A DNA stretch of 64,000 bases from Rhodanobacter sp. DHG33 (GCF_014843005.1 NZ_JACYXM010000005.1:186001-250000); one strand, 5' to 3'; shown: positions 8,731 through 17,393, counted from the first letter of the stretch. Translations and numbers: made by a program. The notes: generated by a model from the sequence alone, not told the origin.

Positions 8731-9402
8731 TCAAGGCTCCGTATCGGTCGCCTGTTTCTTTCGGCGTGAACCACTGGTGCGCGTGGGTTTGCGCGCGACG
8801 TGAGCATTGGCGTCGTTGCTGGCAGATGATCGGCTGCCCAGGTGCTCCATCCACGTCAGCACGTCGGCATAGGCGATGAAGTGCTGCAGGTATTCGGATG
8901 AGACATCGCGCATCAGCTCCATGGCGCGATAGGTCAGCACACGGGAGTGCAGCGGGCCGGCATCGTCGGGCAAGGAATCCAGGCATTGGCGCAGCAGGCT
9001 GTCGATGCGGATGCGGCTCCACAATTGCTGGAACTCGTCCAGCACCGGCATCGGCGCGGCGATGGCGACGAAAGCCTCCTTGCTGGGCGGCGCGGCAGGC
9101 ACGGTCTGCGGCGCGCCATCCCATCGCGGTGCGTCGGCGAATTGGGTCAACAACTGCTTCAGCGGACTTTCGCCGGTGCGGTGCGAAGGCTTGGCCTCGG
9201 GTGGATTGGCGAGCAAGCCAGCGTAGGTTTCGGCGAGCTCATGCAAGCGCGCATCCAATCGATGCCGCAAGGCGCCGTCGTGATGCGCGGCGCGTTGCGC
9301 CATCGCGGTCATCAACGCGAAGCGCAGCGGGTCGATGCGGTCGGCGCCCTGCTCGCGCCACGCGGCCAGCCGCGCATGGACGTCGGGCAGCTCAGTGGGC
9401 AT
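8731..9402 (-). CDS. DUF2894 domain-containing protein (last gene of motor-like operon)
   Basis: 223-residue soluble, largely helical protein of unknown function, recognised as DUF2894. No signal peptide or membrane helix is seen. The N-terminal half is rich in Arg, Ala and Leu, and the C-terminus is a basic tail (RKPTRTSGSRRKK) that could bind nucleic acid or membrane. The ATG at 9400-9402 lies inside the end of the OmpA-family gene (11-base overlap), so it is translationally coupled as the fourth gene of the DUF3348-DUF802-OmpA-DUF2894 operon. The constant partnership suggests it works with the membrane motor-like pair, but its role is not known. Confidence 0.82.
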   Translation of the reverse strand: MPTELPDVHARLAAWREQGADRIDPLRFALMTAMAQRAAHHDGALRHRLDARLHELAETYAGLLANPPEAKPSHRTGESPLKQLLTQFADAPRWDGAPQTVPAAPPSKEAFVAIAAPMPVLDEFQQLWSRIRIDSLLRQCLDSLPDDAGPLHSRVLTYRAMELMRDVSSEYLQHFIAYADVLTWMEHLGSRSSASNDANAHVARKPTRTSGSRRKKQATDTEP

Positions 9403-10033
9403 CGGTCTTGCTGCGCGGGATCGGCGCGATTTCCACGCGGCGGTTCTTCGCGCGGCCGGCGGCGTCATCGTTGGAGCTGACCGGCTGCTCGGCGCCGAAC
9501 GCGGCGGCGAACAGTGACGACGACGGCACACCGTCGGCAATCAGCGCACGGGTCACGGTGAGCGCGCGCGCGGCGGACAGCTCCAGGTTGTCGGCGAAGC
9601 GGGCATTCGTCGCGCGCACCGGCTGGTTGTCGGTGAAGCCGCTGACCATCAGGATCTCGTCGCGCGCCGACAGATAGTCGCGCAACGGGCCGGCGAGGCT
9701 TTGCAGCAGTTCGCGACCTTCCGGTTGCAACTGATCGGAATTGAGCGCGAACAGCACATTGCCGCTGATGCCGATACGGCCATCGACCAGCGTCACGCGC
9801 CCGGCTGCCAGCGGTGCAGCCAGCGCCTGCTCCAGCGTCTTGAGGCGGGCGGCCTCGGCCTGGCGCTGCTTCACCTCCTGATCCAGGCGATGGTGCAGCA
9901 GCAGCTGGATGCCGATGACGCTGGCCAGGATCAGCACGAAGGCGCCCAGCAACACCGACATCAGGTCGCCGAATGCGGCCCAGGTGGTGGCGCCGGACTC
10001 GGCGCCGGGCTCGAATTCGATCTCGTCGCTCAT
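9392..10033 (-). CDS. OmpA-family, MotB/ZorB-like membrane protein
   Basis: 213-residue protein with one N-terminal membrane helix (about residues 24-45) and a periplasmic OmpA/MotB peptidoglycan-binding domain (about 85-205; signatures SGFTDNQPV, NLELSAARA, KNRRVEI). An acidic residue, Asp23, sits at the start of the helix in FGDLMSVLLGAF, the position of the proton-binding Asp of MotB and ZorB. Start ATG 10031-10033 overlaps the stop of the DUF802 gene (ATGA). With the upstream protein it forms a predicted proton-channel/stator pair of the MotAB, ExbBD, TolQR and ZorAB type. Family is confident; energised function is inferred. Confidence 0.88.
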   Translation of the reverse strand: MSDEIEFEPGAESGATTWAAFGDLMSVLLGAFVLILASVIGIQLLLHHRLDQEVKQRQAEAARLKTLEQALAAPLAAGRVTLVDGRIGISGNVLFALNSDQLQPEGRELLQSLAGPLRDYLSARDEILMVSGFTDNQPVRATNARFADNLELSAARALTVTRALIADGVPSSSLFAAAFGAEQPVSSNDDAAGRAKNRRVEIAPIPRSKTDAH

Positions 10034-12438
10034 GCGCTTGCGGGCTCGACGTCGCTGCGCGTGCCGGCGAGTTGCTGCAGCTCGCCGATGATCTGCTTCT
10101 GCGACAGCATGCTCAGCTCGATCACCTCGCGCGCCTGCGCCACGTAATAGGCCAGTTGCTCGTCGCTGCGCGCCAGCGACTTGTCCAGCGCCGACTCGAT
10201 GCCCTGCAGGCGCTCGTTCAACGCTTCGGTGGATTGCCCGAACAGCTGCACCGCACCGCCGAAGGCCTCGCCCAGGCTGGCCACTTCCACCGCGCTGCCG
10301 GTGACATGGGCCGCGGCTTCGTCCAGCCTGCCGGCTTCGCTTTCGACCTGCGCAGTGAAGCGGTTGCCGACGCGCTCCAGCAGGTCGGCCGAGGTGGCGA
10401 CCAACGCGTCGATGGCGCCACGCTGCTCGTTGGAAGCGTGGTTGACCGCATCGAGCAGGGTCTGCAGGGTTTCCAGCAGCCGGCCGCGTTCCTCCAACAT
10501 GGCGGTGTCGCGCACCATGCTGTCGGACAGTTTCTGCCGCAGCTCGGCCACCACTTCGGCCGCAGCGCGCGGCGCCTCGGAGGCGGTGGCGACCAGCCGC
10601 GAAATTTCGGCCAGAGTGTCGCGTGCCTGCGCCTGCGCCTGCTCGCTCATGGCCTGTGCGGTCTTTTCCAGCGTGGCGCAAACCTGTTGCTGGTGTGCAG
10701 CCACCCGTTCGTTGCCCTGCTCCCAGCGCTGGCCGAACTCGTCGGTCAGTGCGGCGAAGGCATCGCGCCATTGCGCCAGTCGCTCGGCATCGCGTGCCTG
10801 CAGCGCGGCCTGCAGTTCGCCGTGCGAGTGCTGCAGGGCTTCGATCATCGCATCGCTGCGCTGCGCGAATGCCGAGGCGGCCTCGCTCAGCGTCAGTGCG
10901 TTGCCGGCGATGCCGTCCAGCGCACCGTCAGTCGCTGCCTGCAGGCGCGCGGAGACCTCGCCGGTGGTATGCGCCAACGCATCGCAGATCTGTTGCTGCT
11001 GTTGCGCCACCTGTGCACCGTTGCGCTGCCAGTTTTCATCCAATGTGGCGAGCATGCCCGCCAGCGCCTGCGACCACTGCGCCAGCCGCTGTTCGTCGCG
11101 CGCGGCCAGGGCGGATTGCAGTTCGCCATGCGACTGCTGCAAGGTGTCGACCAGCGTGCGCGCATGCTGGTCGAAGCTGGCCGAAGCGGCGGCCAGTGCC
11201 TGCTCGTTGCGCTTGGCGAGGGCGTCGTGCGCTTCGTGCTGGCGGCCCAGCGCACCATTCCATGCCTCGGCGATGCGGGCACTGTTGTCTTCCAGCCGTA
11301 CGGCCACGCCGTCGACCAATGCCGCCGAACGCTGCTCGAAGGTGTCGGCGAACTGCTGCAGCACATGCTGCAGGCCATCGGTCAGTGCCGCGTTGCCGCG
11401 CTGCTGCTCGGCGACGGCAGCGCTCCAGCTGTCGCGGGCGGCGCTGGCCGCGCCCTGCACGGCGTTGTCGAGTCCGTCGAGCTGTCGCCGCACGGCTTGT
11501 TCGATGGCCGCATGAAGGTGATCCGACTTCTCCGCCAGGCCCGCCATGGTCGTATCCACCACGGGCTGCAACGCGGCACCGACGGCATTGGCCTGCTGGG
11601 CGATGCCATCGTGCAGCGCCTGCTGCAACATGGAAGCCAGCTGCGTGTAGGCGGCCTCGGTGCGCTGCTGGAACGCTTCCTGGCCGGTCTGCAGGCGTTC
11701 GCCAGCGGCCTGTTGCTGGCGTTCCAGTGTCTCGGCCAATGCCTGCAGGCGCTCCACCAAGACCGGCATCAGCGCGTTCTGCTCCTGCAGCAAGCGGAAG
11801 GTTTCGCGGCGCTGACTCGACGGCGAATGATGGCCCAGCTGTGCGGCGATGCCGGCATCGAGCAGCTGCACCGCCTGCGTACGCTCGCGTCGCACCAGCG
11901 CCGACAGCAGGCCCAGCGCCGCCGAGGTCGCCACGCCGGCGATCGACGTACCGAAGGCGAAGCCCAGGCCCTTGACCGGCGCGGCCAGCGAACTGCGGAT
12001 GGCGTCGAGATCGGTGGCGCTTTCCAGCGCCAGGCCGGTGCCGCGCAGGGTGGCCATCATGCCCAGCAGGGTGCCGAGCATGCCCAGCAGCACCAGCAGG
12101 CCCACCAGGTAGGACGTCAATGCGGGCGCGGGCAAGCCCACGCGTTCGCCTTCGACGCGCAGTCGCACGCTGTTGCGCAGGCCGGACTGCAGTTGCGACA
12201 GCCAGCTGCCGAGGTTGTCGGCGGCTTCGCCGATGGACGGCAGCGCCCGCACCAGCGTGGCGGTGGCCTGACGGTAGCGCAGCAGCTCGAACGCGCCGGC
12301 GAGATAGCAGGCGGCGATCAGCGCGGCGACGGCGGCGGCCAGCGTGTGATTGCCGAGGTAGCCGATGCCGATCCAGCACACGGCCAGCAGGCCGGCAAGG
12401 AACACGACGGGGATCAGGAAGTTTCTGGACATGGTCAT
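10030..12438 (-). CDS. DUF802 protein, MotA/ExbB/ZorA-like with long coiled coil
   Basis: 802-residue protein recognised as DUF802. Two helices near residues 8-50 are followed by a pair of MotA/TolQ/ExbB-like helices: LVGLLVLLGMLGTLLGM (about 111-128) and GFAFGTSIAGVATSAALG (about 159-178). From about residue 205 onward it is a Gln/Ala/Glu-rich predicted coiled coil of nearly 600 residues, expected in the cytoplasm. This layout resembles ZorA of Zorya systems, which has a proton-channel head and a long intracellular tail. The tail contains a near-repeat of about 102 residues (SHGELQSALAARDEQRLAQW near 436 and SHGELQAALQARDAERLAQW near 538). The start overlaps the DUF3348 stop (ATGA). Confidence 0.87.
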   Translation of the reverse strand: MTMSRNFLIPVVFLAGLLAVCWIGIGYLGNHTLAAAVAALIAACYLAGAFELLRYRQATATLVRALPSIGEAADNLGSWLSQLQSGLRNSVRLRVEGERVGLPAPALTSYLVGLLVLLGMLGTLLGMMATLRGTGLALESATDLDAIRSSLAAPVKGLGFAFGTSIAGVATSAALGLLSALVRRERTQAVQLLDAGIAAQLGHHSPSSQRRETFRLLQEQNALMPVLVERLQALAETLERQQQAAGERLQTGQEAFQQRTEAAYTQLASMLQQALHDGIAQQANAVGAALQPVVDTTMAGLAEKSDHLHAAIEQAVRRQLDGLDNAVQGAASAARDSWSAAVAEQQRGNAALTDGLQHVLQQFADTFEQRSAALVDGVAVRLEDNSARIAEAWNGALGRQHEAHDALAKRNEQALAAASASFDQHARTLVDTLQQSHGELQSALAARDEQRLAQWSQALAGMLATLDENWQRNGAQVAQQQQQICDALAHTTGEVSARLQAATDGALDGIAGNALTLSEAASAFAQRSDAMIEALQHSHGELQAALQARDAERLAQWRDAFAALTDEFGQRWEQGNERVAAHQQQVCATLEKTAQAMSEQAQAQARDTLAEISRLVATASEAPRAAAEVVAELRQKLSDSMVRDTAMLEERGRLLETLQTLLDAVNHASNEQRGAIDALVATSADLLERVGNRFTAQVESEAGRLDEAAAHVTGSAVEVASLGEAFGGAVQLFGQSTEALNERLQGIESALDKSLARSDEQLAYYVAQAREVIELSMLSQKQIIGELQQLAGTRSDVEPASA

Positions 12439-13142
12439 TCGGTGCGCAGCGCTGCGAGCAGGCCGTCGATGGGGTGGAAACGGACCTCCAGCTCCGCCAG
12501 CAGCGCCATGCGCATGTCCTGGCGGAACCGTGCCAGCCAGAGGCCGGTTGCGGAGGCGTCGTCCGGCGCGTTGGCGCCGGTGGAATGGGGTGCGCCGGCT
12601 TCGTGCAGGCGCTGATAGTGATGGCCAAGCAGGCCGGGGACCCTGGCCAGCAGCATCTGCTCGCGCGGGCTGAGCACGGCTTCCATCACCGCATCCACCT
12701 CGGCCAGGCGCGCCTTGGCCGGCGACTGGCGGGCCAGCGCGTCGCGCAGGCGGCCGCGCAATTGGCCGGTGGCGCTTTGCATCGCACGCTGCACGGCCAT
12801 GCAGTGCTGGCGATACGGGTGGTACTCGTCGTCGATGGCGGAAGCATCCTTGCGTGCGGGCATGGCCGGCGCGATGTCGGCGTCGATGGCCTGCTGCAGC
12901 GCATGGCGCGCTCGCACGCACTCGGCATCGTGGGCATCCCCGGTATCCGCGCCATCCTCGGCGGCAGGAAGGCCGCCATCCAGCGCGCGCGACAGCACGA
13001 GGGCGCGGTTCCAGTCGAACCAGTCGGCCAGCCGCTCGGTCAGCACCGGCGGCGTGCGCGGCAGGTCGGCCTCGCTGAAGCGGGCCAGCAGGCGGATGAA
13101 CGCCGGGCCCAGCACGGGCGTCCGTGTGGAAGCTTTCGCCAT
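12435..13142 (-). CDS. DUF3348 family protein (first gene of motor-like operon)
   Basis: 235-residue soluble protein, recognised as DUF3348, with no signal peptide or membrane helix. The ATG at 13140-13142 (MAKASTRTPV) is preceded by AGGGAC; the open frame continues upstream through GC-rich non-coding sequence that was excluded. Conserved-looking stretches are LADWFDWNRALVLSRALD, YHPYRQHCMAVQRAM and LSPREQMLLARVPGLLG. It heads the four-gene operon with the DUF802, OmpA and DUF2894 genes and is transcribed away from the M1 peptidase. Biochemical role unknown; conserved co-occurrence suggests it is a cytosolic partner of the membrane complex. Confidence 0.83.
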   Translation of the reverse strand: MAKASTRTPVLGPAFIRLLARFSEADLPRTPPVLTERLADWFDWNRALVLSRALDGGLPAAEDGADTGDAHDAECVRARHALQQAIDADIAPAMPARKDASAIDDEYHPYRQHCMAVQRAMQSATGQLRGRLRDALARQSPAKARLAEVDAVMEAVLSPREQMLLARVPGLLGHHYQRLHEAGAPHSTGANAPDDASATGLWLARFRQDMRMALLAELEVRFHPIDGLLAALRTE

Positions 13143-13200
13143 GTCCCTGGTCAAAAAATGGAACATTTTACACGGCGGGGCGGATCGGCTGCCCCCTTCC

Positions 13201-13233
13201 CGTTCCGCCGGGGCGTATCGACCCGGCGGAACG
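13201..13233. promoter_or_regulatory. 12-bp inverted repeat in a divergent promoter region
   Basis: cgttccgccggg (13201-13212) and its exact complement cccggcggaacg (13222-13233) flank a 9-base spacer. The element lies between DUF3348 (minus) and the M1 peptidase (plus), so it cannot be a normal downstream terminator of either. It may be an operator or a 5'-UTR hairpin of the peptidase mRNA. Confidence 0.4.
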
Positions 13234-13290
13234 GCCGGCAGCACGGCGGTGGCATACTTCGCGCTTCCGTTTCCCCGCCGGAGCCGCTGT

Positions 13291-15156
13291 ATGCGCCTGC
13301 TTCCCGTCCTTGCCCTCGGTGCGTTCGCGCTGCCGCTGGCCGCCCTCGCCAACGATCCGCACTCCTACGCCCAGCCCGACCAGGTGGTGGTGACTCATCT
13401 CGATCTCGACCTGAAGATCGACTTCCCGCACAAACAGCTCGACGGCGTGGCCACGCTCAAGCTGGACTGGAAGAACCCGCAGGCTCCCGCGCTGATACTG
13501 GACACACGGGCGCTGACTATCGCTTCGGTGGACGCCGTCGATGCCGGCGGCAAGACACAGGCGCTGAAGTACGCGCTGGCGCCGTCGGACAAGGAACTGG
13601 GCAGCAAGCTCACCATCGAGGCGCCGCAGCATCCGGCGCAGGTGCGCATCACCTACGTCACCTCGCCCGACGCCTCCGGCCTGCAATGGCTGCCGCCCGC
13701 GCAGACGGCGGACAAGAGGCTGCCCTTCATGTTCTCGCAGTCCGAGTCCATCCACGCGCGCTCCTGGGTGCCGCTGCAGGATTCGCCGGCGATCCGCTTC
13801 ACCTACGACGCCCACGTCACCGCACCGAAGGACGTGCGCGTGGTGATGAGCGCGCTGAACGACGCGAAGCACCCGCTCGACGGCGATTTCAGCTTCGACC
13901 AGCCGCACGCGATCCCCTCCTACCTGCTCGCCATCGCCGCCGGCGACATCGCGGTGAAGGAAACCGGGCCGCGTTCGGCGGTATACGCCGAGCCTTCCGT
14001 GGTGGACAAGGCCGCGCGCGAGTTCGCCGACACCGAGAAGATGATCCAGACCGCCGAGTCGCTGTACGGCCCCTACCGCTGGGGCCGCTACGACCTGCTG
14101 GTGCTGCCGCCGTCCTTCCCCTTCGGCGGCATGGAAAATCCCAACATGACCTTCGTGACGCCGACCATCATCGTGGGCGACAAGAGCCTGGTCAGCGTGA
14201 TCTCGCACGAGCTGGCGCACTCGTGGTCGGGCAACCTGGTGACCAATGCCTCGTGGCGCGACGGCTGGCTCAACGAAGGCTTCACCACCTACGTGCAGGG
14301 CCGCATCACCGAGGCGCTGTACGGCAAGCGCCAGGCCGACGAGGAGACCCTGCTGGCCATCCGCGCGCTGCAGAAGGGCATAAACGACATGCCCGCCAAC
14401 TCGCAGAAGCTGGCGCCCGAACCGCGCGGCGTGGGTGCCGACGACGCGCTCTCCGACGTGGCCTACGACAAGGGCTCCTGGTTCCTGCGCACGCTGGAGC
14501 AGAAGTTCGGCCGCAAGGATTTCGATACCTGGCTCAAGAGCTACTTCGACCATTTCGCTTGGCACAGCATCACCACCGAGCAGATGCTGGCGTACCTCAA
14601 GCCGAACCTGATCGAGAAATACCCCGACAAGATGCGCTGGGACGAAGTGCAGGACTGGGTGTACGGCACCGGCATCCCCAAGGATGCGCCTATCCCCGAC
14701 TCGCCGCAGTTCGACGCCATCGACAAGCAGCGCAGCGCCTTCCTCGCCGGCACCCTGCCCGCCGCCAGGCTCGACGCCAAGGGCTGGAACACGCAGGAGT
14801 GGATGTATTTCCTCGACCGCCTGCCCGATACGCCCACGCTGGCCCAGGTGCAGCAGATCGACGCCGCATGGCACCTCACCGGCACGCACAACGCGGAGAT
14901 CGGCATGCGCTGGTACGTGCATGCCATCGCAGCCGGCGACAAGGCCGCATGGCCCGCTGCCGCCGAGCACATGACGCGCATCGGCCGGCTCTACCTCACC
15001 CTGCCGGTGTACCGCGCCTTCGCGAATACGCCGGAAGGGCTGGCCTACGCCGAACAGGTCTACGCCAAGGCGAAGGACGGCTATCACCCGATGACGCAGC
15101 AGGCCGTCGAGCGGCTGTTCGCGAAGGCGAAGCAAAAGCAGGCCGCTGCGAAGTAA
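13291..15156 (+). CDS. Secreted M1 family metallopeptidase (leukotriene-A4-hydrolase-like aminopeptidase)
   Basis: 621-residue zinc aminopeptidase. The ATG at 13291 starts a clear Sec signal (MRLLPVLALGAFALPLAALA), so the enzyme is periplasmic or secreted; the frame is open far upstream but without coding character. Catalytic features are the FGGMENPNM exopeptidase motif and HELAH (306-310) with the third zinc ligand Glu329 in NEGFTTY, spaced as in M1 enzymes. The C-terminal part is an all-helical LTA4H-type domain. It probably trims peptides outside the cytoplasm. A downstream hairpin separates it from the alpha/beta hydrolase gene 57 bases away, which may be co-transcribed. Confidence 0.93.
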   Translation: MRLLPVLALGAFALPLAALANDPHSYAQPDQVVVTHLDLDLKIDFPHKQLDGVATLKLDWKNPQAPALILDTRALTIASVDAVDAGGKTQALKYALAPSDKELGSKLTIEAPQHPAQVRITYVTSPDASGLQWLPPAQTADKRLPFMFSQSESIHARSWVPLQDSPAIRFTYDAHVTAPKDVRVVMSALNDAKHPLDGDFSFDQPHAIPSYLLAIAAGDIAVKETGPRSAVYAEPSVVDKAAREFADTEKMIQTAESLYGPYRWGRYDLLVLPPSFPFGGMENPNMTFVTPTIIVGDKSLVSVISHELAHSWSGNLVTNASWRDGWLNEGFTTYVQGRITEALYGKRQADEETLLAIRALQKGINDMPANSQKLAPEPRGVGADDALSDVAYDKGSWFLRTLEQKFGRKDFDTWLKSYFDHFAWHSITTEQMLAYLKPNLIEKYPDKMRWDEVQDWVYGTGIPKDAPIPDSPQFDAIDKQRSAFLAGTLPAARLDAKGWNTQEWMYFLDRLPDTPTLAQVQQIDAAWHLTGTHNAEIGMRWYVHAIAAGDKAAWPAAAEHMTRIGRLYLTLPVYRAFANTPEGLAYAEQVYAKAKDGYHPMTQQAVERLFAKAKQKQAAAK

Positions 15157-15161
15157 GGCCC

Positions 15162-15189
15162 TTCCCTCCCCTGCACTCCGGGGAGGGAA
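15162..15189 (+). terminator. Intercistronic hairpin after M1 peptidase
   Basis: ttccctcccc (15162-15171) pairs with ggggagggaa (15180-15189) over an 8-base loop. No U-run follows, so partial termination or 3'-end protection is more likely than complete termination. Confidence 0.5.
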
Positions 15190-15213
15190 TTCAAACCCTG
15201 CAGGATTCGACCC

Positions 15214-16200
15214 ATGTCCAAGATCGTCAACTCCACCCGGCCGCTCTGGCAGCGCATGCTCATCCGCCGCCTCAAGTTCCTCGCCATCGTGGCGGTGGTG
15301 CTCGGCGTGCTGCTGGGCGGCAGCTACCTGTTCGCGCCGCAATGGCTGCTCAGCGCCAACTACGCCCGCGAAGCGATGGCCGCCAAGCTGGACAAGAAGT
15401 CGGTGCAGGCCGGCGACACGCGCTGGTCGTACTACGAAGGCGGCAACGGCCCCACCATCGTGCTGCTGCATGGCTTCGCCGACAGCAAGACCGTGTGGCT
15501 GGACGTGGCCAAGCAGCTCACGCCGCATTTCCACCTCGTCATCCCCGACCTGCCCGGCTGGGGCGAGTCCTCGCGCGACATGGATGCGAGCTACAACATC
15601 GACAACCAGGCCGATCGCCTGCAGGCCTTCGTGCAGACGCTCGACCTCGGCCACTTCATGCTCGTGGGCCACTCGATGGGCGGCGCCGTCGCCGGCGTCT
15701 ACGCCGCCGAGCATCCCGAGCACGTGAGCGCGCTGGCGCTGCTGGATAGCTTCGGGTTGAAGTTCAACGAAAACGCCTTCGCGCGCGAATCGCTGGCTGG
15801 CAAGGATCCGTTCGCGTTCTCGGACCGCGACGGCTTCTGGCGCGCCACCGATCTCGTGTTCGCCAAGCGGCCCGAGGTCCCTGGCCGCTTCGTCGACGTG
15901 TTCGTGGCGAACAATGTGAAGGACCATGCCTTCATGGCCAAGGTATTCGACGAATTGCGCGAGCCCTCGCAGTACCTCGCCGTGCAGAACCGCCTCGACA
16001 AACTCACCATGCCGGTGCTGGGCCTGTGGTGCAACGGCGACAAGGTGATCGACATCTCCGCGATGGACAGCCTGCGCAACGGGCTCGTCCACGCCCCGGG
16101 CATCAGCGCCAGCACGCTGATCGGTTGCGGCCACATGCCGCAGATGGAGAAGCCCGAGGAAACCGCGCAGATCATCACCGCGTTCGGGCTGTCGCATTGA
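15214..16200 (+). CDS. Membrane-anchored alpha/beta hydrolase (lipase/esterase-like)
   Basis: 328-residue alpha/beta hydrolase with an N-terminal membrane helix or uncleaved signal (residues about 20-42, FLAIVAVVLGVLLGGSYLF). Catalytic features are the oxyanion HGFADS region after VLLHG, the nucleophile elbow GHSMGGAVAG, an Asp in GDKVID and a terminal GCGHMPQMEKPEE histidine. Comparable proteins in Xanthomonadales and pseudomonads are annotated as lipases or triacylglycerol lipase-like enzymes, but the substrate cannot be read from sequence. A gcagga ribosome-binding site lies upstream. It ends 46 bases before a very strong bidirectional terminator. Confidence 0.86.
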   Translation: MSKIVNSTRPLWQRMLIRRLKFLAIVAVVLGVLLGGSYLFAPQWLLSANYAREAMAAKLDKKSVQAGDTRWSYYEGGNGPTIVLLHGFADSKTVWLDVAKQLTPHFHLVIPDLPGWGESSRDMDASYNIDNQADRLQAFVQTLDLGHFMLVGHSMGGAVAGVYAAEHPEHVSALALLDSFGLKFNENAFARESLAGKDPFAFSDRDGFWRATDLVFAKRPEVPGRFVDVFVANNVKDHAFMAKVFDELREPSQYLAVQNRLDKLTMPVLGLWCNGDKVIDISAMDSLRNGLVHAPGISASTLIGCGHMPQMEKPEETAQIITAFGLSH

Positions 16201-16246
16201 GCGGTGCCATGCAGGCGCGGACTCCGCGCGCGATTGCCCGATGCTG

Positions 16247-16284
16247 AAACAGAAAGGGAGCCGCAAGCGGCTCCCTTTCTGTTT
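16247..16284. terminator. Bidirectional intrinsic terminator, 18-bp stem
   Basis: aaacagaaagggagccgc (16247-16264) is perfectly complementary to 16267-16284, leaving a two-base AA loop. The outer arms give short U-rich ends on both strands. It separates the convergent hydrolase gene and the minus-strand gene ending at 16325. Confidence 0.88.
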
Positions 16285-16324
16285 ACGGATGCCCCGAACC
16301 GGCTCGCTTACGCGGCCAGTGGCA

Positions 16325-17110
16325 TCACTTGTCGACGCCGAAGTCGAACATCTCGCCGCTGTAGAGGCCGTATTCGCCCGGCTTCAGATCTTTGGTCGGC
16401 GTCAGCTTCCACTGGTTGCCGTTGCCGATCGCCACCGCGTCGTAGTCGATCTGGTTGTCCTTGTCCGGCGCGCCCAAATTCTTCATGCCGCCCCAGAAGC
16501 GGGAGTTGCCCAGCTTCATCGAACGATCCTGGTCACCGTTGTCCACTTCGAGCGATACGATGTAGATGCGGCCCTTCGGCTGCTCGGTCGAATTGACGAT
16601 GAACGAGGGCCGCGTATCGTGCGTACGCACGCCGGCCGCAACACCCGGATAGTTGTAGTGCATCAGCACCGTGACGAAAGCATTCGTCGTGCTCATGGTC
16701 CCCGCTACACCGCGCAGGTGCACGTTGCCGCCGTCCTTCGTGACCAGCGTGACATCCGCGGGATTGCCCGGGATGACGGCCGGACCAGCGCCCGCACCCG
16801 CGGGAGCGCCGCCGCCTTCGGCACGCTTGAGCATTTCCGAGATCACGTCCTGCGAAACGCCGGCGCTCTTCAGTTTCACGAGGTCATCGACCTCCACCTT
16901 GAAATCGACTGCAGGCGCACCGTCGATCTTTGCCTTGATCACCTCCGAGCCGAAGCCCAGCTTGGCCAGCTTCACGACGTCCGCATTGGTCATCGCGGCA
17001 GTGCCCGCGGCCTGCGCGAAAGCCGTGGCGGGAGTAAGCAACTGGATCGACACTGCCCCCAGCGCGAGCATCAGCCCGGCAACGGCAATCCTGGCGTAAC
17101 GTGACTTCAT
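16325..17110 (-). CDS. Exported protein of unknown function with NADV-type helical motifs
   Basis: 261 residues with a Sec signal peptide ending near AFAQAAG. The mature N-terminus holds two similar short helical units, MTNADVVKLAKLGFGSEVI and VDDLVKLKSAGVSQDVI, a pattern seen in many exported bacterial proteins of unknown function. An Ala/Gly/Pro linker follows, then a mostly beta C-terminal domain (about 120-261) ending in GEYGLYSGEMFDFG. Start: AAGGAGGA (17117-17124) lies six bases before ATG 17108-17110; the alternative ATG at 17114-17116 would abut the ribosome-binding site. It appears monocistronic. Function not recognised; probably envelope-associated. Confidence 0.8.
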   Translation of the reverse strand: MKSRYARIAVAGLMLALGAVSIQLLTPATAFAQAAGTAAMTNADVVKLAKLGFGSEVIKAKIDGAPAVDFKVEVDDLVKLKSAGVSQDVISEMLKRAEGGGAPAGAGAGPAVIPGNPADVTLVTKDGGNVHLRGVAGTMSTTNAFVTVLMHYNYPGVAAGVRTHDTRPSFIVNSTEQPKGRIYIVSLEVDNGDQDRSMKLGNSRFWGGMKNLGAPDKDNQIDYDAVAIGNGNQWKLTPTKDLKPGEYGLYSGEMFDFGVDK

Positions 17111-17393
17111 TGGCATTCCTCCTTGGTTGCAATGGCACGATCGATTTAATCGCCCCTTGAGTCACGGAAGTATATGGGCGCGTGCATCTTCTCCATCCTC
17201 GTATCGGCCTCGCCTCGCACGCACCGAATTACGCCCACGAGATAATCAGAAAAGCCCTACACGCGACTCGGATCAATTCCGGCCGCGCAATCTTCAAGCG
17301 CTCTTAAGCGCGTCCGGTGAGGACGTCGATCCCATGCGGGGCGATGCGTCCGTGACGTGCGGAACACGGCACTGCATCGATCAAGCGGATCTT

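Noticed and set aside
9973-12615. 880-codon plus-strand frame opposite the DUF802 gene
   Set aside because: Composition reflects the antisense of a Gln/Ala-rich coiled coil; no start signal or domain. The minus strand has the coherent four-gene operon.
8731-13142. A complete Zorya defence system
   Set aside because: The MotA/MotB-like pair is present but no ZorC, ZorD, ZorE, ZorF or ZorG-like protein is visible, and the surroundings do not look like a defence island.
13168-16266. 1032-codon minus-strand frame opposite the M1 peptidase and alpha/beta hydrolase genes
   Set aside because: It covers two clear plus-strand genes and lacks motifs; a GC-driven shadow.
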